From Fictibacillus nanhaiensis (GTDB taxonomy: Bacteria; Bacillota; Bacilli; Bacillales; Fictibacillaceae), in the NCBI RefSeq assembly GCF_019801215.1, contig NZ_JAHVJO010000003.1:186001-250000 (forward strand): 64,000 nt of DNA, given 5' to 3'. Shown piece after piece: positions 1 to 8,504 of this stretch (position 1 is the first letter of the stretch; each line of letters starts with the position of its first letter). The notes under the pieces are model-generated. The model had not been told where the DNA came from, did not search any database, and saw only the letters and a program-made list of their open reading frames with translations. A program made the translations under genes and the position numbers.

Positions 1-648
1 GCTTGCGCCCATCTTTTTTAATAGATAGAGAGAATCGTTATGAAGCTTTGAAGCATACCCTTTTCCCCTCTCTTCTGGCAGCAACCCAAAATAGAACAAA
101 CGGCCTTCATCCTCTGTCCCAGGTTCGATATGAGGGATACATACCGCGATAGGACGGTTTTGCATATAAAATACACCACAGTTGTGTTTCCAATGAGATC
201 CTAGCTCATTCTTAACGGAACTTAAATGCCCTTCCATCGATATCGTCGAACGCTTGTTTAGTGAGTTTTGCATCACCCTTTCCCATAAGCCCTTAAACTC
301 TTTTTCGGTAAACTTACCATCCTTTAAAGTATAGTAAGAAAAATCGGGATGAAACTCAAACTCCTCAGATAGATTCTTCACGTATTCTATTGAGTTAGAA
401 TGATGCTTAAAACCACACTCTTCTAGATACCTGGCCAAACTGGATTGTGTGTTCGTTTCATTGCGTAAATGAACACCCACTCGGTTAAGATGTTTTTGCG
501 ATCCGATCGTTAGCAACTTCTCCACAATCTCAGAAAAAAGCTCATTTTCAACCGAATGCTTCTGTTCCAACCCAAGATACTCGGGCATGCCGTTTAATAA
601 GTAAAAAAAGGGGGCTATTAACAATTCTAATCTTTCTTTATCATGCAT
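1..648 (-). CDS. GNAT family N-acetyltransferase (partial, 3' end outside window)
   Basis: The frame is open from an ATG at 648 to the left edge, so 216 residues are visible and the C-terminus is missing. The acetyl-CoA-binding loop is visible near the end as PEERGKGYASKL, preceded by a beta-strand-like stretch (GRLFYFGLLP), which is the usual GNAT motif A layout. The N-terminal 130 residues are less conserved and look like the first half of a two-domain acetyltransferase. The acceptor substrate cannot be told. The start is the best available, although only a weak GAGTGG stretch lies upstream. GNAT membership is well supported; the substrate is unknown. Confidence 0.75.
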   Translation of the reverse strand, partial: MHDKERLELLIAPFFYLLNGMPEYLGLEQKHSVENELFSEIVEKLLTIGSQKHLNRVGVHLRNETNTQSSLARYLEECGFKHHSNSIEYVKNLSEEFEFHPDFSYYTLKDGKFTEKEFKGLWERVMQNSLNKRSTISMEGHLSSVKNELGSHWKHNCGVFYMQNRPIAVCIPHIEPGTEDEGRLFYFGLLPEERGKGYASKLHNDSLYLLKKMGAS

Positions 649-760
649 ACGATTTCCACTCAACTCTCTTTTTCATTTCTTCCCAGCATTTTTCTCCATC
701 CATTTCTACAAAAATGATCGAATTCCTTTACTATAAATAACTTGCAACTTCTCTCCACAA

Positions 761-789
761 AAAAACGACCAGCAACCGCTGATCGTTTT
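761..789 (-). terminator. Rho-independent terminator after the DJ-1/PfpI gene
   Basis: On the minus strand an AAACGAtCAGC arm pairs with GCTGgTCGTTT, and the second arm runs straight into a run of T. It sits just past the stop codon of the DJ-1/PfpI gene. Confidence 0.7.
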
Positions 790-803
790 ACATTCATTAT
801 TCT

Positions 804-1466
804 TTAACGTTTTTCTAATACATCCACCATGCGAATGGCTACACTTCTGCTCGACTGAGGGTTTTGACCCGTAACCAGATTGCCGTCTGTTACGGCAAAA
901 TCTTCCCATTTTCCTGCTCTTTGGAATTCTGCTCCAAGTTCCCGCAATTTCGTTTCAAGCAAGAAAGGGACTTCTTTCGTCAGCTGCATCTCTTCTTCCT
1001 CTTCATCCGTAAAAGCTGTTACTGTTTTTCCTTTTACGATAGAGGTACCATCTTTCAGCGTGGCAGTTGTTAGTCCTGCTGGTCCGTGACATACACTTCC
1101 AATGACTTTGTTTGTCTGCGCCATCTGACTTACCACTTCTTTTAACGCTTCGCTTTTCGGAAAATCAAATACCGTTCCATGACCTCCTGGTAAATAGATC
1201 GCGTCATAGCTCACCGCATCGTCACGGCTAAGTTCAGCGGTATCCTCAAGCAAGGACAATGCTTCTTTATATTGTTCCCGATCAACACCTTCTACGCTAT
1301 TCGGATCCAGAGGGATACTTCCTCCTTTAATACTTTTCACCGTAATGTCATACCCTTTATCACGGAATTCGTTAAATGGAACGGCAAACTCTTCAAGCCA
1401 CAACCCTGTTTTATTATTACCGATATTCTGATGATTCGTTACGACAATCAATATGCGTTTTGACAT
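804..1466 (-). CDS. DJ-1/PfpI family type 1 glutamine amidotransferase-like protein (Hsp31-like)
   Basis: 220 residues, the usual length for the Hsp31-like branch of the DJ-1/PfpI superfamily. The nucleophile elbow is visible as GSVCHGPAGL, with Cys126 followed by His127, and the early acid is in TGLWLEE (residues 20-26). Members of this branch act on methylglyoxal and glycated molecules (glyoxalase III or deglycase-type activity) or as stress chaperones; which of these applies here is not visible. The start has a GGAAG ribosome site 9 bases upstream. A sigma-B-like promoter lies in front (1503-1527), which suits a general stress role. The neighbouring aldo/keto reductase could also detoxify carbonyls. 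Confidence 0.85.
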   Translation of the reverse strand: MSKRILIVVTNHQNIGNNKTGLWLEEFAVPFNEFRDKGYDITVKSIKGGSIPLDPNSVEGVDREQYKEALSLLEDTAELSRDDAVSYDAIYLPGGHGTVFDFPKSEALKEVVSQMAQTNKVIGSVCHGPAGLTTATLKDGTSIVKGKTVTAFTDEEEEEMQLTKEVPFLLETKLRELGAEFQRAGKWEDFAVTDGNLVTGQNPQSSRSVAIRMVDVLEKR

Positions 1467-1502
1467 GCTAGCACTTCCTTTCTGTCATCTACGTTTATCA
1501 TT

Positions 1503-1527
1503 TTTCCCGATTTCTTATTTTTAAAAC
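1503..1527 (-). promoter_or_regulatory. Candidate sigma-B promoter for the DJ-1/PfpI gene
   Basis: Read on the minus strand: GTTTTA, 13 bases, GGGAAA. This is one mismatch in each box from the sigma-B consensus GTTTAA / GGGWAT with an allowed spacing, and it lies about 40 bases upstream of the start codon. A visual match only. Confidence 0.45.
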
Positions 1528-1567
1528 AAAAGGCTTGCATGCTGTTTTCGTGAGCGAGCACACAAAC

Positions 1568-1597
1568 AAGCAGTCTCTCCAAAAGAAAAGACTGCTT
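1568..1597 (-). terminator. Terminator after the aldo/keto reductase
   Basis: AAGCAGTCT and AGACTGCTT form a 9-bp stem just downstream of the aldo/keto reductase stop codon, followed on the minus strand by a T/G-rich tail. Confidence 0.6.
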
Positions 1598-1601
1598 CAC
1601 T

Positions 1602-2447
1602 CTACTCAAACTGCTTATAAAATTCGGGATCGTCAGGATCAGCGCCGTTCCGCTTATCTTGGTTCAGAGCCGAAATCCGTGACATGTCTTCGGCCGTTAA
1701 CTCAAAATCAAAAATATGACCATTCTCTTCTATGCGGTGTTTCGTTACGGATTTTGGTATCGTAACAACACCATTTTGGATATCCCATCGTAAAATAATC
1801 TGGGCTACTGATTTGTTATGCTTTTTAGCAAGTTCAACTAAAGTAGGCTCTTCAAATATCTCTCCTTTTAAAAGAGGACGCCATGCTTCAACCTGAATCC
1901 CTTGTTCTTTGCAATACGTGATTAACTCTTCCTGTGTAAGACGAGGATGATATTCCACCTGGTTCACCATTGGTTTTATTTGTGCTTCAGCGATTAAATC
2001 CTCAAGATGATGCTGTTTAAAATTACTTACACCAATGGCTTTCGCTTTGCCATCGTAATAAATTTTTTCCAATGCTCTCCACGTCTCTTTATACTTTCCA
2101 GGAACTGGCCAATGCACGAGATAAAGGTCAACATATTCAAGACCCAATCTTTCTAAGCTTGCATCGAATGCTGCTAGCGTTTTTTCATATCCTTGATCCG
2201 TATTCCAGACCTTTGTTGTTATGAATAGGTCTTCTCTTGGCACATTTGTTTCACGGATGGCTTGACCAACACCCGCTTCATTATCATATAGACTTGCTGT
2301 ATCGATGCTTCTATAGCCTGCATCAAGTGCCCACTTAATCGACTGGATCACTTCATCTCCGTCTTCCGCTTTATAGACACCAAGACCAAGCCAAGGCATA
2401 TGGACACCGTTATGTAGAACCGCACGATCATGTATGCTGCTTACCAT
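1602..2447 (-). CDS. Aldo/keto reductase (YvgN/YtbE-type, AKR5-like)
   Basis: 281 residues forming a typical single-domain NADPH-dependent aldo/keto reductase. The catalytic tetrad can be placed at Asp49, Tyr54, Lys79 and His112 (motifs SIDTASLY, ITTKVWN, LYLVHWP). Bacillus relatives reduce glyoxal, methylglyoxal and other aldehydes. The C-terminal cofactor region is present (IPKSVTKHRIEEN). Odd point: the loop normally written AWSPL reads AWRPL here, whereas the paralogue at 49302-50138 keeps the serine. An AAGGAG site lies 9-10 bases before the ATG. Function as an aldehyde reductase is inferred from family. Confidence 0.9.
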   Translation of the reverse strand: MVSSIHDRAVLHNGVHMPWLGLGVYKAEDGDEVIQSIKWALDAGYRSIDTASLYDNEAGVGQAIRETNVPREDLFITTKVWNTDQGYEKTLAAFDASLERLGLEYVDLYLVHWPVPGKYKETWRALEKIYYDGKAKAIGVSNFKQHHLEDLIAEAQIKPMVNQVEYHPRLTQEELITYCKEQGIQVEAWRPLLKGEIFEEPTLVELAKKHNKSVAQIILRWDIQNGVVTIPKSVTKHRIEENGHIFDFELTAEDMSRISALNQDKRNGADPDDPEFYKQFE

Positions 2448-2599
2448 CTTGAATCACTCCTTCGTCTATTATGGTGTAGTGAATAGGTACACTGTACATA
2501 TAAAAATGAATTACATCACTGAATGTTCCCCTATTTTAATCATTTGTAATCCAGAACGATAAACGGAACTAAACGTTTCATGATTAAAAATCTGATTAA

Positions 2600-3100
2600 T
2601 CAGATCAGCCCATTTAATCGCGCAAGCAATAATCCGTGGGCTAGTTCGCTATCTTTCCAAATGCCTTGTTTAATGTTTTGAAACGCTCTCTCAACTGGGA
2701 TATGAAAAGCTTGAATAGATGCTTCCTTCTTCTCCAACATTGGTGATCTGTATTCGACAATATCTTTTGTAAAATAGACATGTGTGATTGTATTGCTAAG
2801 GCACGCACTAGGTTGGATGCTGCCTAAGAAAACAGCCTCTCCACAAACAATACCGGTTTCTTCAAGCAGCTCTCTTTTCGCTGCTTTTTCTGGATATTCG
2901 TTACGGTTCAATCCACCGCCTGGAAGCTGGATAATCACTTCGTCAACGGCAGGTCTGTACTGACTAACTAATATTAAACGGTCATTTTCAAGAGCAACCA
3001 TTATAGCAGCTTCATGTGGCATCTCTTTTAATGTGATTTTTCCAAACTCATCTTCGAATACCTCTATTTCTCTATCTCTGCTCTTATAAACAAGTTCCAT
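2600..3100 (-). CDS. Nudix hydrolase, ADP-ribose pyrophosphatase-like
   Basis: 166 residues with a complete Nudix box (G-x5-E-x7-REL-LEE-TGI, about residues 62-84), which binds the metal and catalyses pyrophosphate cleavage of nucleoside diphosphate derivatives. Length and the GGGLNRNE start of the box fit the ADP-ribose pyrophosphatase (NudF-like) branch rather than MutT proper. Substrate is inferred. It is transcribed alone, with an AGGGGA site before the ATG at 3100. Confidence 0.8.
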   Translation of the reverse strand: MELVYKSRDREIEVFEDEFGKITLKEMPHEAAIMVALENDRLILVSQYRPAVDEVIIQLPGGGLNRNEYPEKAAKRELLEETGIVCGEAVFLGSIQPSACLSNTITHVYFTKDIVEYRSPMLEKKEASIQAFHIPVERAFQNIKQGIWKDSELAHGLLLARLNGLI

Positions 3101-3314
3101 TATCTAAAAGTCCCCTGCCTTTATCATGGTTTACTCTTAACATTATCCAAACATGGAAACTTTTACAACTTATAAGATTAAGAAGTTTCCCAAAGAAATG
3201 ATGTCTGTATTGTGAAAATAACCATTAATCGATACACTACAAATAAGTCATGAGGAAACTTTATGAAGACTCAGGCGTACTTACATATATATAAAGACAA
3301 AGGAGTTTTCATCT

Positions 3315-3554
3315 ATGAAAAAGAAAGCGGGAATTGTTTTAATCGTACTCTCTTTTGTTTTATGGATCTTTATCCCCATCGTTCCCTTTCTATCATTAAG
3401 CACCGGAATGAAGACGGCTATCGTAAGCGGATTGTTCATCGCAGGAGAGGTTACTTTCTGGCTCGGAGCACTTTTAGCTGGTAAAGACATTGTGAAGAAG
3501 TTTATTCAAAAGTACTTGCGTAAAAAAGAAAAAAGTAATGATGATGTTTCATAA
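3315..3554 (+). CDS. Small two-helix membrane protein (transporter-suffix-like)
   Basis: 79 residues with two hydrophobic helices (about 5-28 and 35-55) and a strongly basic C-terminus (KKFIQKYLRKKEK). It resembles short proteins annotated from memory as transporter suffix domain proteins. The start follows an AAAGGAG site with good spacing. It is first of three consecutive small rightward genes (3315-4260), spaced 20 and 11 bases apart, so an operon is likely. No biochemical function can be assigned. Confidence 0.65.
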   Translation: MKKKAGIVLIVLSFVLWIFIPIVPFLSLSTGMKTAIVSGLFIAGEVTFWLGALLAGKDIVKKFIQKYLRKKEKSNDDVS

Positions 3555-3574
3555 CATCGTCTAGGAGGATTAGA

Positions 3575-4078
3575 ATGAAAAGGCGATTAACTGGGATGCT
3601 TTTTTTATTGTTTTTGTTTGGCTGCTCTTCTGTTTCACCTGAACTTGAGAACTTAATGAAGGAACAGCCAACCATCGAGAAAGAGATGAAAACACTGCCT
3701 GATACAGAACTCTCTCAAATAAAACTGCCAAGCTACTTGCCTTTTCAGCCTGACACCATTTCTTCTTCTGTTGAAAAGGATGCTGGCTTCCGGCCCCAGT
3801 TCACAGAAGTGACTTACCAAAAGAAGGGTAATGCCATTTTGCACATTACGACCTATTTTAATAAAGTGGAGAAAATTGATCCGGATATGCCTACGACAGT
3901 CAAATTAAAAGATGGAACTCTTGCCGATATGAGAAGAAACAGTGTAAATACAAAGGAAATGGTTTGGTCCAACAACGAGCAAAAAATAACCTATAAAATT
4001 ACACTGGCTGTTATTCCTAAAACGAACAATCCTTGGACAAAAGAAGATCTATTGAAGATGGCAGAGTCTATGAAATAG
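3575..4078 (+). CDS. Putative lipoprotein of unknown function
   Basis: 167 residues starting with a basic signal peptide and the lipobox LFGC (Cys17), so the mature protein should be lipid-anchored on the outer face of the membrane. The rest is a soluble, mostly beta-type domain without a motif I recognise; the general shape (YLPFQPD near residue 50, then strands) recalls DUF4367-type extracytoplasmic domains, a weak guess. AGGAGG precedes the start. The next gene begins 11 bases after its stop. Confidence 0.7.
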   Translation: MKRRLTGMLFLLFLFGCSSVSPELENLMKEQPTIEKEMKTLPDTELSQIKLPSYLPFQPDTISSSVEKDAGFRPQFTEVTYQKKGNAILHITTYFNKVEKIDPDMPTTVKLKDGTLADMRRNSVNTKEMVWSNNEQKITYKITLAVIPKTNNPWTKEDLLKMAESMK

Positions 4079-4089
4079 GAGACATCTAC

Positions 4090-4260
4090 ATGGAAGGTAT
4101 ACTTATCGGTTTCATATATACATTTTTAATCTCGCTTTCGTTTGAAACGGTTTTTAGCAGGATTCTTAGGCAAGGAAATAAACATCCAGGTAAAAAGATT
4201 ATCGTTCTTGCCATCCAAAGCTTTGTCATCACTTGGATGTTGTTTCAGATGTACACCTAG
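4090..4260 (+). CDS. Small hydrophobic membrane protein
   Basis: 56 residues starting at the ATG at 4090; a longer frame exists upstream, but it overlaps the lipoprotein gene and lacks a ribosome site, while AGGAGA sits 7-8 bases before 4090. Two hydrophobic helices (about 3-22 and 37-54) flank a short basic loop (RQGNKHPGKK). Last gene of the three-gene small operon. No known family recognised. Confidence 0.55.
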   Translation: MEGILIGFIYTFLISLSFETVFSRILRQGNKHPGKKIIVLAIQSFVITWMLFQMYT

Positions 4261-4309
4261 TGCCCAGGCAGGATAAAACCCATGCCTGATTATTTAAAAC
4301 TCAATTTTT

Positions 4310-4993
4310 TTACAAGAATACAGCAGCATTGTTATTTATCTTTTTTATGATTTTTGGAATTTCAGCCAGTCCTTCAATGATGTAATCTGCTTCAACATCC
4401 CAATTACGAACTGCACTCTTCCAAATTGCGGTCATCCCCGCTTGTTTAGATCCGCATATATCATGAAGTGCATGATCTCCAACATATACACTCTCATTCG
4501 GTGAAATTTGAAGCTGCTCTAACGCTCTAGCGAAAATTTGCGGATTCGGTTTTTTGATACCTTCACACTCTGAAACTAATATGACATCAAAATAATGTTC
4601 AATACATAACGCTTTGATGTTATTCCTTTGAAATTGTCCATACCCATTCGTGATTATGCCTAATTTAATCGATTGTTGTTTCAGCTGTTCCAGCATACTT
4701 TTTAGATGGTCAAAAGGGATGCAAGCATGTTTAAAGTTATCTATGTAGTCTTGAAGCAGCATCTCCCAAGTAATTTCCTTTATTTGAAACTCATCCACTA
4801 ACTGTTTGTACACTTTATCTTTCCAAACATAACCCTGACAATCAAGCTCTATGAATCTATTTATAAAAGTATCTTTTGGAATAGCATTAACCCACTGATT
4901 CAATCGTTCATATTGGTACGCTATAAATTTCTTTACAGATTCCTCTCGATCAAGCATTGTTCCGTCAAGGTCAAATAAAACGGCTTTTATCAC
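4310..4993 (-). CDS. HAD family hydrolase
   Basis: About 227 residues. The haloacid dehalogenase motif I is FDLDGTMLD with nucleophile Asp8 and acid/base Asp10; motif II is ITNG, the lysine lies in GIKKPNP and motif IV is VGDHALHD. A helical cap occupies residues 20-95. Such proteins are cytosolic phosphatases; the substrate is unknown. I chose the GTG at 4993 because AGAAGGG lies 9 bases upstream of it, while the ATG at 5002 directly abuts that site. Confidence 0.85.
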   Translation of the reverse strand: MIKAVLFDLDGTMLDREESVKKFIAYQYERLNQWVNAIPKDTFINRFIELDCQGYVWKDKVYKQLVDEFQIKEITWEMLLQDYIDNFKHACIPFDHLKSMLEQLKQQSIKLGIITNGYGQFQRNNIKALCIEHYFDVILVSECEGIKKPNPQIFARALEQLQISPNESVYVGDHALHDICGSKQAGMTAIWKSAVRNWDVEADYIIEGLAEIPKIIKKINNNAAVFL

Positions 4994-5100
4994 AAGTAAC
5001 ATCCCTTCTTTTTACTTAATCGTTTAAAATGGTATAAATTAGTGATTCGTACAAGCAGTCCAACTCCCTTTTCATATAGTAGAATAGGGGGGTGATTATA

Positions 5101-5391
5101 TTGAGAAATCATAACAATGGTGTAGACCCAAGAAGTCTGCGTGCTTTGCGAGAACTGCGTGGAAAAGCTCGGCAGAATGGAGAAGTGCTTGGGGCTAGTT
5201 CAGGTTCTAATGATAATTCCAGCGGCATGGATCCAGATAACATTGTACAAGCTCTTCGCTCTCTAGGTTCAACAATGCCCGAAGAATTAGATGCCGCTGC
5301 TTTAAAAAAGAAGAAAAAGAAGAAGAAAAAGAAGAAATCACGATGGTCAAACAATAGTAATTCCGATGACTGTTTTGTAGATTCTGATTAA
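5101..5391 (+). CDS. Hypothetical protein with a poly-lysine tract
   Basis: 96 residues from the TTG at 5101, chosen because AGGGGGGTG lies 6 bases before it (an in-frame GTG at 5092 is inside that ribosome site). The protein has an arginine-rich helical start (RSLRALRELRGKAR), a Ser/Asn/Gly linker, a second helix (NIVQALRSLG) and then eleven consecutive lysines before a Ser/Asn/Asp tail. It has no membrane helix or signal peptide. Nothing known is recognised; the basic run suggests nucleic-acid or spore-polymer binding, which is speculation. A strong terminator follows. Confidence 0.65.
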   Translation: MRNHNNGVDPRSLRALRELRGKARQNGEVLGASSGSNDNSSGMDPDNIVQALRSLGSTMPEELDAAALKKKKKKKKKKKSRWSNNSNSDDCFVDSD

Positions 5392-5407
5392 TGGTATAGT
5401 TGTTTAA

Positions 5408-5434
5408 AAAAGCCCCTCTTCGAAAGGGGCTTTT
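5408..5434. terminator. Bidirectional terminator between convergent genes
   Basis: AAAAGCCCCT pairs with AGGGGCTTTT around a 7-base loop. A-runs and T-runs flank both sides, so it can serve both the poly-lysine gene and the M20 amidohydrolase gene. Confidence 0.85.
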
Positions 5435-5438
5435 CCTA

Positions 5439-6641
5439 TTATTTTGACACTTTCAATCTCTCTTCTGCATTTTGTTTCAAATAGGTTAATGTTGCAGCTC
5501 CTAATACGTTAGCAGCAACCAATAATGCATCCTCATTGATCTTAAACTTTGGATGGTGATGCGGGTAAGTTTCATCCCACAGAGCATCCTCAGCTCCAGT
5601 AAAGAAGAATGTTCCAGGAACATTTTGCAGATAGTAGGCATAATCCTCTCCACCCATCTGTGCTTCGATTTCTTCTAGCTCTAAAACGCCAGGTACATTC
5701 CTTGCCACTTCTACAACAAAATCAGTGTCTTCTTTATGGTTCACTACGGTCGGATAGCCTCTCTTATAAACATATTCATATGTAGCATCTGCAGCAAGAC
5801 ACGTTCCTTTAGCGACACGATCAATCTCCTGTTCGATTGCTCCACGCACATCTTCTTTAAATGTTCTTACTGTTCCAGTCAATTTGGCAGTATCCGCAAT
5901 CACGTTAAAAGCGTTCTTGGCTTCGAATGCGCCAACTGAAACTACTGCTGCATCTAATGGATTTACTCGCCGGCTCACGATCTGCTGCAGATTAGAAACA
6001 AGCTGAGCACCAATCACGATACTGTCCTTCGTTTTATGCGGCTGTGCACCATGTCCACCTTTTCCCTGCACTTTTATAGAAAAAGAATCCGCTGCAGCCA
6101 TGACAGGGCCTGTTCGGTATCCGATCGTTCCCGTTGGCATGGTTGCCCAAAGATGCGTGCCATAAATAACATCCACACCATCAAGGCATCCGTCTTCAAT
6201 CATTGGAAGCGCCCCTCCTGGTGCAAGTTCTTCAGCATGCTGGTGAATAAATACAACATTCCCTTCAAGCTCATCCTTCATTTCAGTTAAAACTTTTGCC
6301 AAAACAAGAAGTGTTGCTGTATGACCATCATGCCCGCAAGCATGCATTACACCCGCTACTTGGGACTTAAAAGGCAATTCTGTCTCTTCATGGATCGGAA
6401 GTGCATCAAAATCTGCACGCAAGGCAACGGTCTTACCTGGTTTACCCCCTTTAAGGGTTGCAACAACTCCTCTTCCGCCAACTTTTGTTCTAACATCTAA
6501 TCCTAGTTTTTCATGATAAGTTGCAATGTAAGCAGGCGTCTTTACTTCTTCAAATGACAGTTCAGGATTTTGGTGAAGATATCTGCGGATCTCTATCATT
6601 TCATCTTGATAGCTTGCTAAACGATTAAATAACTGTTCCAT
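5439..6641 (-). CDS. M20 family amidohydrolase (N-acyl-amino-acid / aminobenzoyl-glutamate type)
   Basis: 400 residues, matching the M20D peptidase family. Metal ligands are visible in MHACGHDGHTA, HQHAEE and the C-terminal HHHPKFKIN; the lid dimerisation domain lies in the middle. Family enzymes cut N-acyl amino acids, hippurate, indole-acetyl amino acids or p-aminobenzoyl-glutamate. Its partner upstream is an AbgT-type transporter separated by about 20 bases, so cleavage of imported p-aminobenzoyl-glutamate or a similar amide is a reasonable inference. The ATG at 6641 is preferred over one at 6647 because AGGAG is 9 rather than 3 bases away. Confidence 0.9.
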   Translation of the reverse strand: MEQLFNRLASYQDEMIEIRRYLHQNPELSFEEVKTPAYIATYHEKLGLDVRTKVGGRGVVATLKGGKPGKTVALRADFDALPIHEETELPFKSQVAGVMHACGHDGHTATLLVLAKVLTEMKDELEGNVVFIHQHAEELAPGGALPMIEDGCLDGVDVIYGTHLWATMPTGTIGYRTGPVMAAADSFSIKVQGKGGHGAQPHKTKDSIVIGAQLVSNLQQIVSRRVNPLDAAVVSVGAFEAKNAFNVIADTAKLTGTVRTFKEDVRGAIEQEIDRVAKGTCLAADATYEYVYKRGYPTVVNHKEDTDFVVEVARNVPGVLELEEIEAQMGGEDYAYYLQNVPGTFFFTGAEDALWDETYPHHHPKFKINEDALLVAANVLGAATLTYLKQNAEERLKVSK

Positions 6642-6663
6642 ACACATTCACTCCTTATTCAAT

Positions 6664-8232
6664 CTACATCTTTATATATTCGCCAGGACCTAACGGAAGT
6701 CCTAGTACATACCAAACAGCAAACAAGATACACCAGAATACCGTATACGCAATCGTGTACGGCAGTAAGGATGAAATGAGTGTTCCCATCCCCATGTTCT
6801 TGTCGAACTTTTTAGCAAAAGACAGTAAAATCGCAAAGTATGCCAGCATCGGTGTAATTGTATTTGTAATGGAATCCCCAATGCGATAAGCCATTTGCGT
6901 AAATGCTGGGCTATAGTCGAGCGCCATAAACATTGGCACAAATACAGGACCTAAGATTGCCCATTTTGCGGAAGAACTTGCGATCAGCAGATTTACGAGA
7001 GCGGTAAATAATATAAAAGCCAATAAGAGCGGAAGTCCTGTAAACCCAGACTGTTTTAAAAAGTCTGCGCCAGTAATGGCAATAATTGATCCAAGGTTGC
7101 TCCAGCTAAAATAAGCAATCATCTGTGCTGCTATAAAGGCAAGAACGATGTAATATCCCATCCCGCTCATGGCTTTCGTTAAATGCTCGGCTACATCTTT
7201 GTCATTCTTCAGAACCTTAGACGCAAAACCATAGGCAATAGCAGGAATTAAAAAGAATAAAAGCATGATAGGTACGAGTGAATCCATAAAAGGAGATTCG
7301 ATAATTTGGCCTGTTTTTGGATGACGCAGCATTCCTCCCTTTGGAACGGTAACGAGCAGAAGGATACCTATGTACGTAAACAATGAAATGCCTGCCCATT
7401 TTAATCCTCTTTTTTCATGAGTAGAAAGGGTCTGTTCCTTCACTTCGAGGTCTTGTGGAGCATGATACTCACCTAACCGAGGTTCTACAATTTTAGTTGT
7501 TACCCAGACCGCAACAGGTAAAAGAACGAATGTGGATGCGAGCATAAAATAATAGTTCATCGCAGGGTTCGCCGTATAACTCTTATCCGTTAGATGGGCT
7601 GCTGATTCAGTAAAGCCTGCGAGCATCACATCCAGCATACTGATAATAATGTTCGCACTAAAGCCGCCTGCAACTGCCGCATATGCTGCTGCAAGACCTG
7701 CGATCGGATGTCTGCCAAGTGTTAAAAACACCATAGCTGCAACAGGAGGAAGGACGATTAGCGCTGCATCTGCTGCTGCGTTTCCAACGACACCGATAAA
7801 CACAATGATCGGCAAGATGAGAGCTTTTGGTGAGGCAAGAACCACTTTTCGCATAAATGCTGAAATGAGTCCGGTTGATTCAGCTAGTCCCACGCCAAGC
7901 ATCACGACGAGTACAAGTCCAAGCGGAGGAAAATTAACGAAATTACTCACCATTTCCGTAAGCATCCGTTTAATGCCTTCTTCATTCAAAAGATTGACCG
8001 CAGCAATCTTTTCGTTATTGGCAGGATTCACTGCACTCCAGCCCGACACGCCTGCAACCAAAGAACCTAGCAGTATAGTGACAGTAATGATTACAAATAA
8101 TGTTAGAACATCTGGTAGTTTATTTCCGTTTTTTTCTACCCAATCGAGCAGCCTGTTAAAAAAATTTTTCCGTTTCTCTTCAGGCTGCGGCGGTTTTGGT
8201 GATGGAACTGCTTTGATTGCTGAACGAGCCAT
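6664..8232 (-). CDS. AbgT family transporter
   Basis: About 522 residues, a polytopic inner-membrane protein of the AbgT family (p-aminobenzoyl-glutamate transporters, some acting as antimetabolite exporters). The family layout is clear: a cytosolic Pro/Lys-rich N-terminus, the WVEKNGNKLPDVLTLF entry, many helices, two hairpin-like glycine/serine-rich segments and the conserved block around SSSAKWAILGPVFVPM. It is first in a two-gene operon with the M20 amidohydrolase. The ATG at 8232 is preferred over 8238 because of ribosome-site spacing. Direction of transport is not visible. Confidence 0.9.
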   Translation of the reverse strand: MARSAIKAVPSPKPPQPEEKRKNFFNRLLDWVEKNGNKLPDVLTLFVIITVTILLGSLVAGVSGWSAVNPANNEKIAAVNLLNEEGIKRMLTEMVSNFVNFPPLGLVLVVMLGVGLAESTGLISAFMRKVVLASPKALILPIIVFIGVVGNAAADAALIVLPPVAAMVFLTLGRHPIAGLAAAYAAVAGGFSANIIISMLDVMLAGFTESAAHLTDKSYTANPAMNYYFMLASTFVLLPVAVWVTTKIVEPRLGEYHAPQDLEVKEQTLSTHEKRGLKWAGISLFTYIGILLLVTVPKGGMLRHPKTGQIIESPFMDSLVPIMLLFFLIPAIAYGFASKVLKNDKDVAEHLTKAMSGMGYYIVLAFIAAQMIAYFSWSNLGSIIAITGADFLKQSGFTGLPLLLAFILFTALVNLLIASSSAKWAILGPVFVPMFMALDYSPAFTQMAYRIGDSITNTITPMLAYFAILLSFAKKFDKNMGMGTLISSLLPYTIAYTVFWCILFAVWYVLGLPLGPGEYIKM

Positions 8233-8412
8233 TGTCATCCTCTCCTATCTTTCGTATTTTTCAGAAAATTAAATTTCTTTACATTCTACAAGCTGTTTTT
8301 CTCACTTACAAGGGGTCTTTCAGAATACATCTTTTTTACTACTTTCCAGTCACCATCAGTGTTTAGAGAAATGTAAGGGCTTTCCATTGCGGAATTTTCT
8401 TTTATTTTAAAA

Positions 8413-8441
8413 TTTACCAATCCTGTGTAATCCGCTATAAT
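8413..8441 (+). promoter_or_regulatory. Candidate sigma-A promoter for the 8505 methyltransferase
   Basis: TTTACC, 17 bases, TATAAT, located 64 bases upstream of the start codon. The -10 box is perfect and the spacing ideal. Confidence 0.6.
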
Positions 8442-8504
8442 AAATCTATTATTTTGCTTTTGATGCATTTTTCAACGTAATAGAGAAAAAAGGAGCGAAC
8501 TGTA

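Noticed and set aside
8286-8468. Minus-strand frame of 60 residues in the gap between AbgT and the methyltransferase
   Set aside because: No ribosome site, and it overlaps the well-placed sigma-A promoter (8413-8441) of the next gene.
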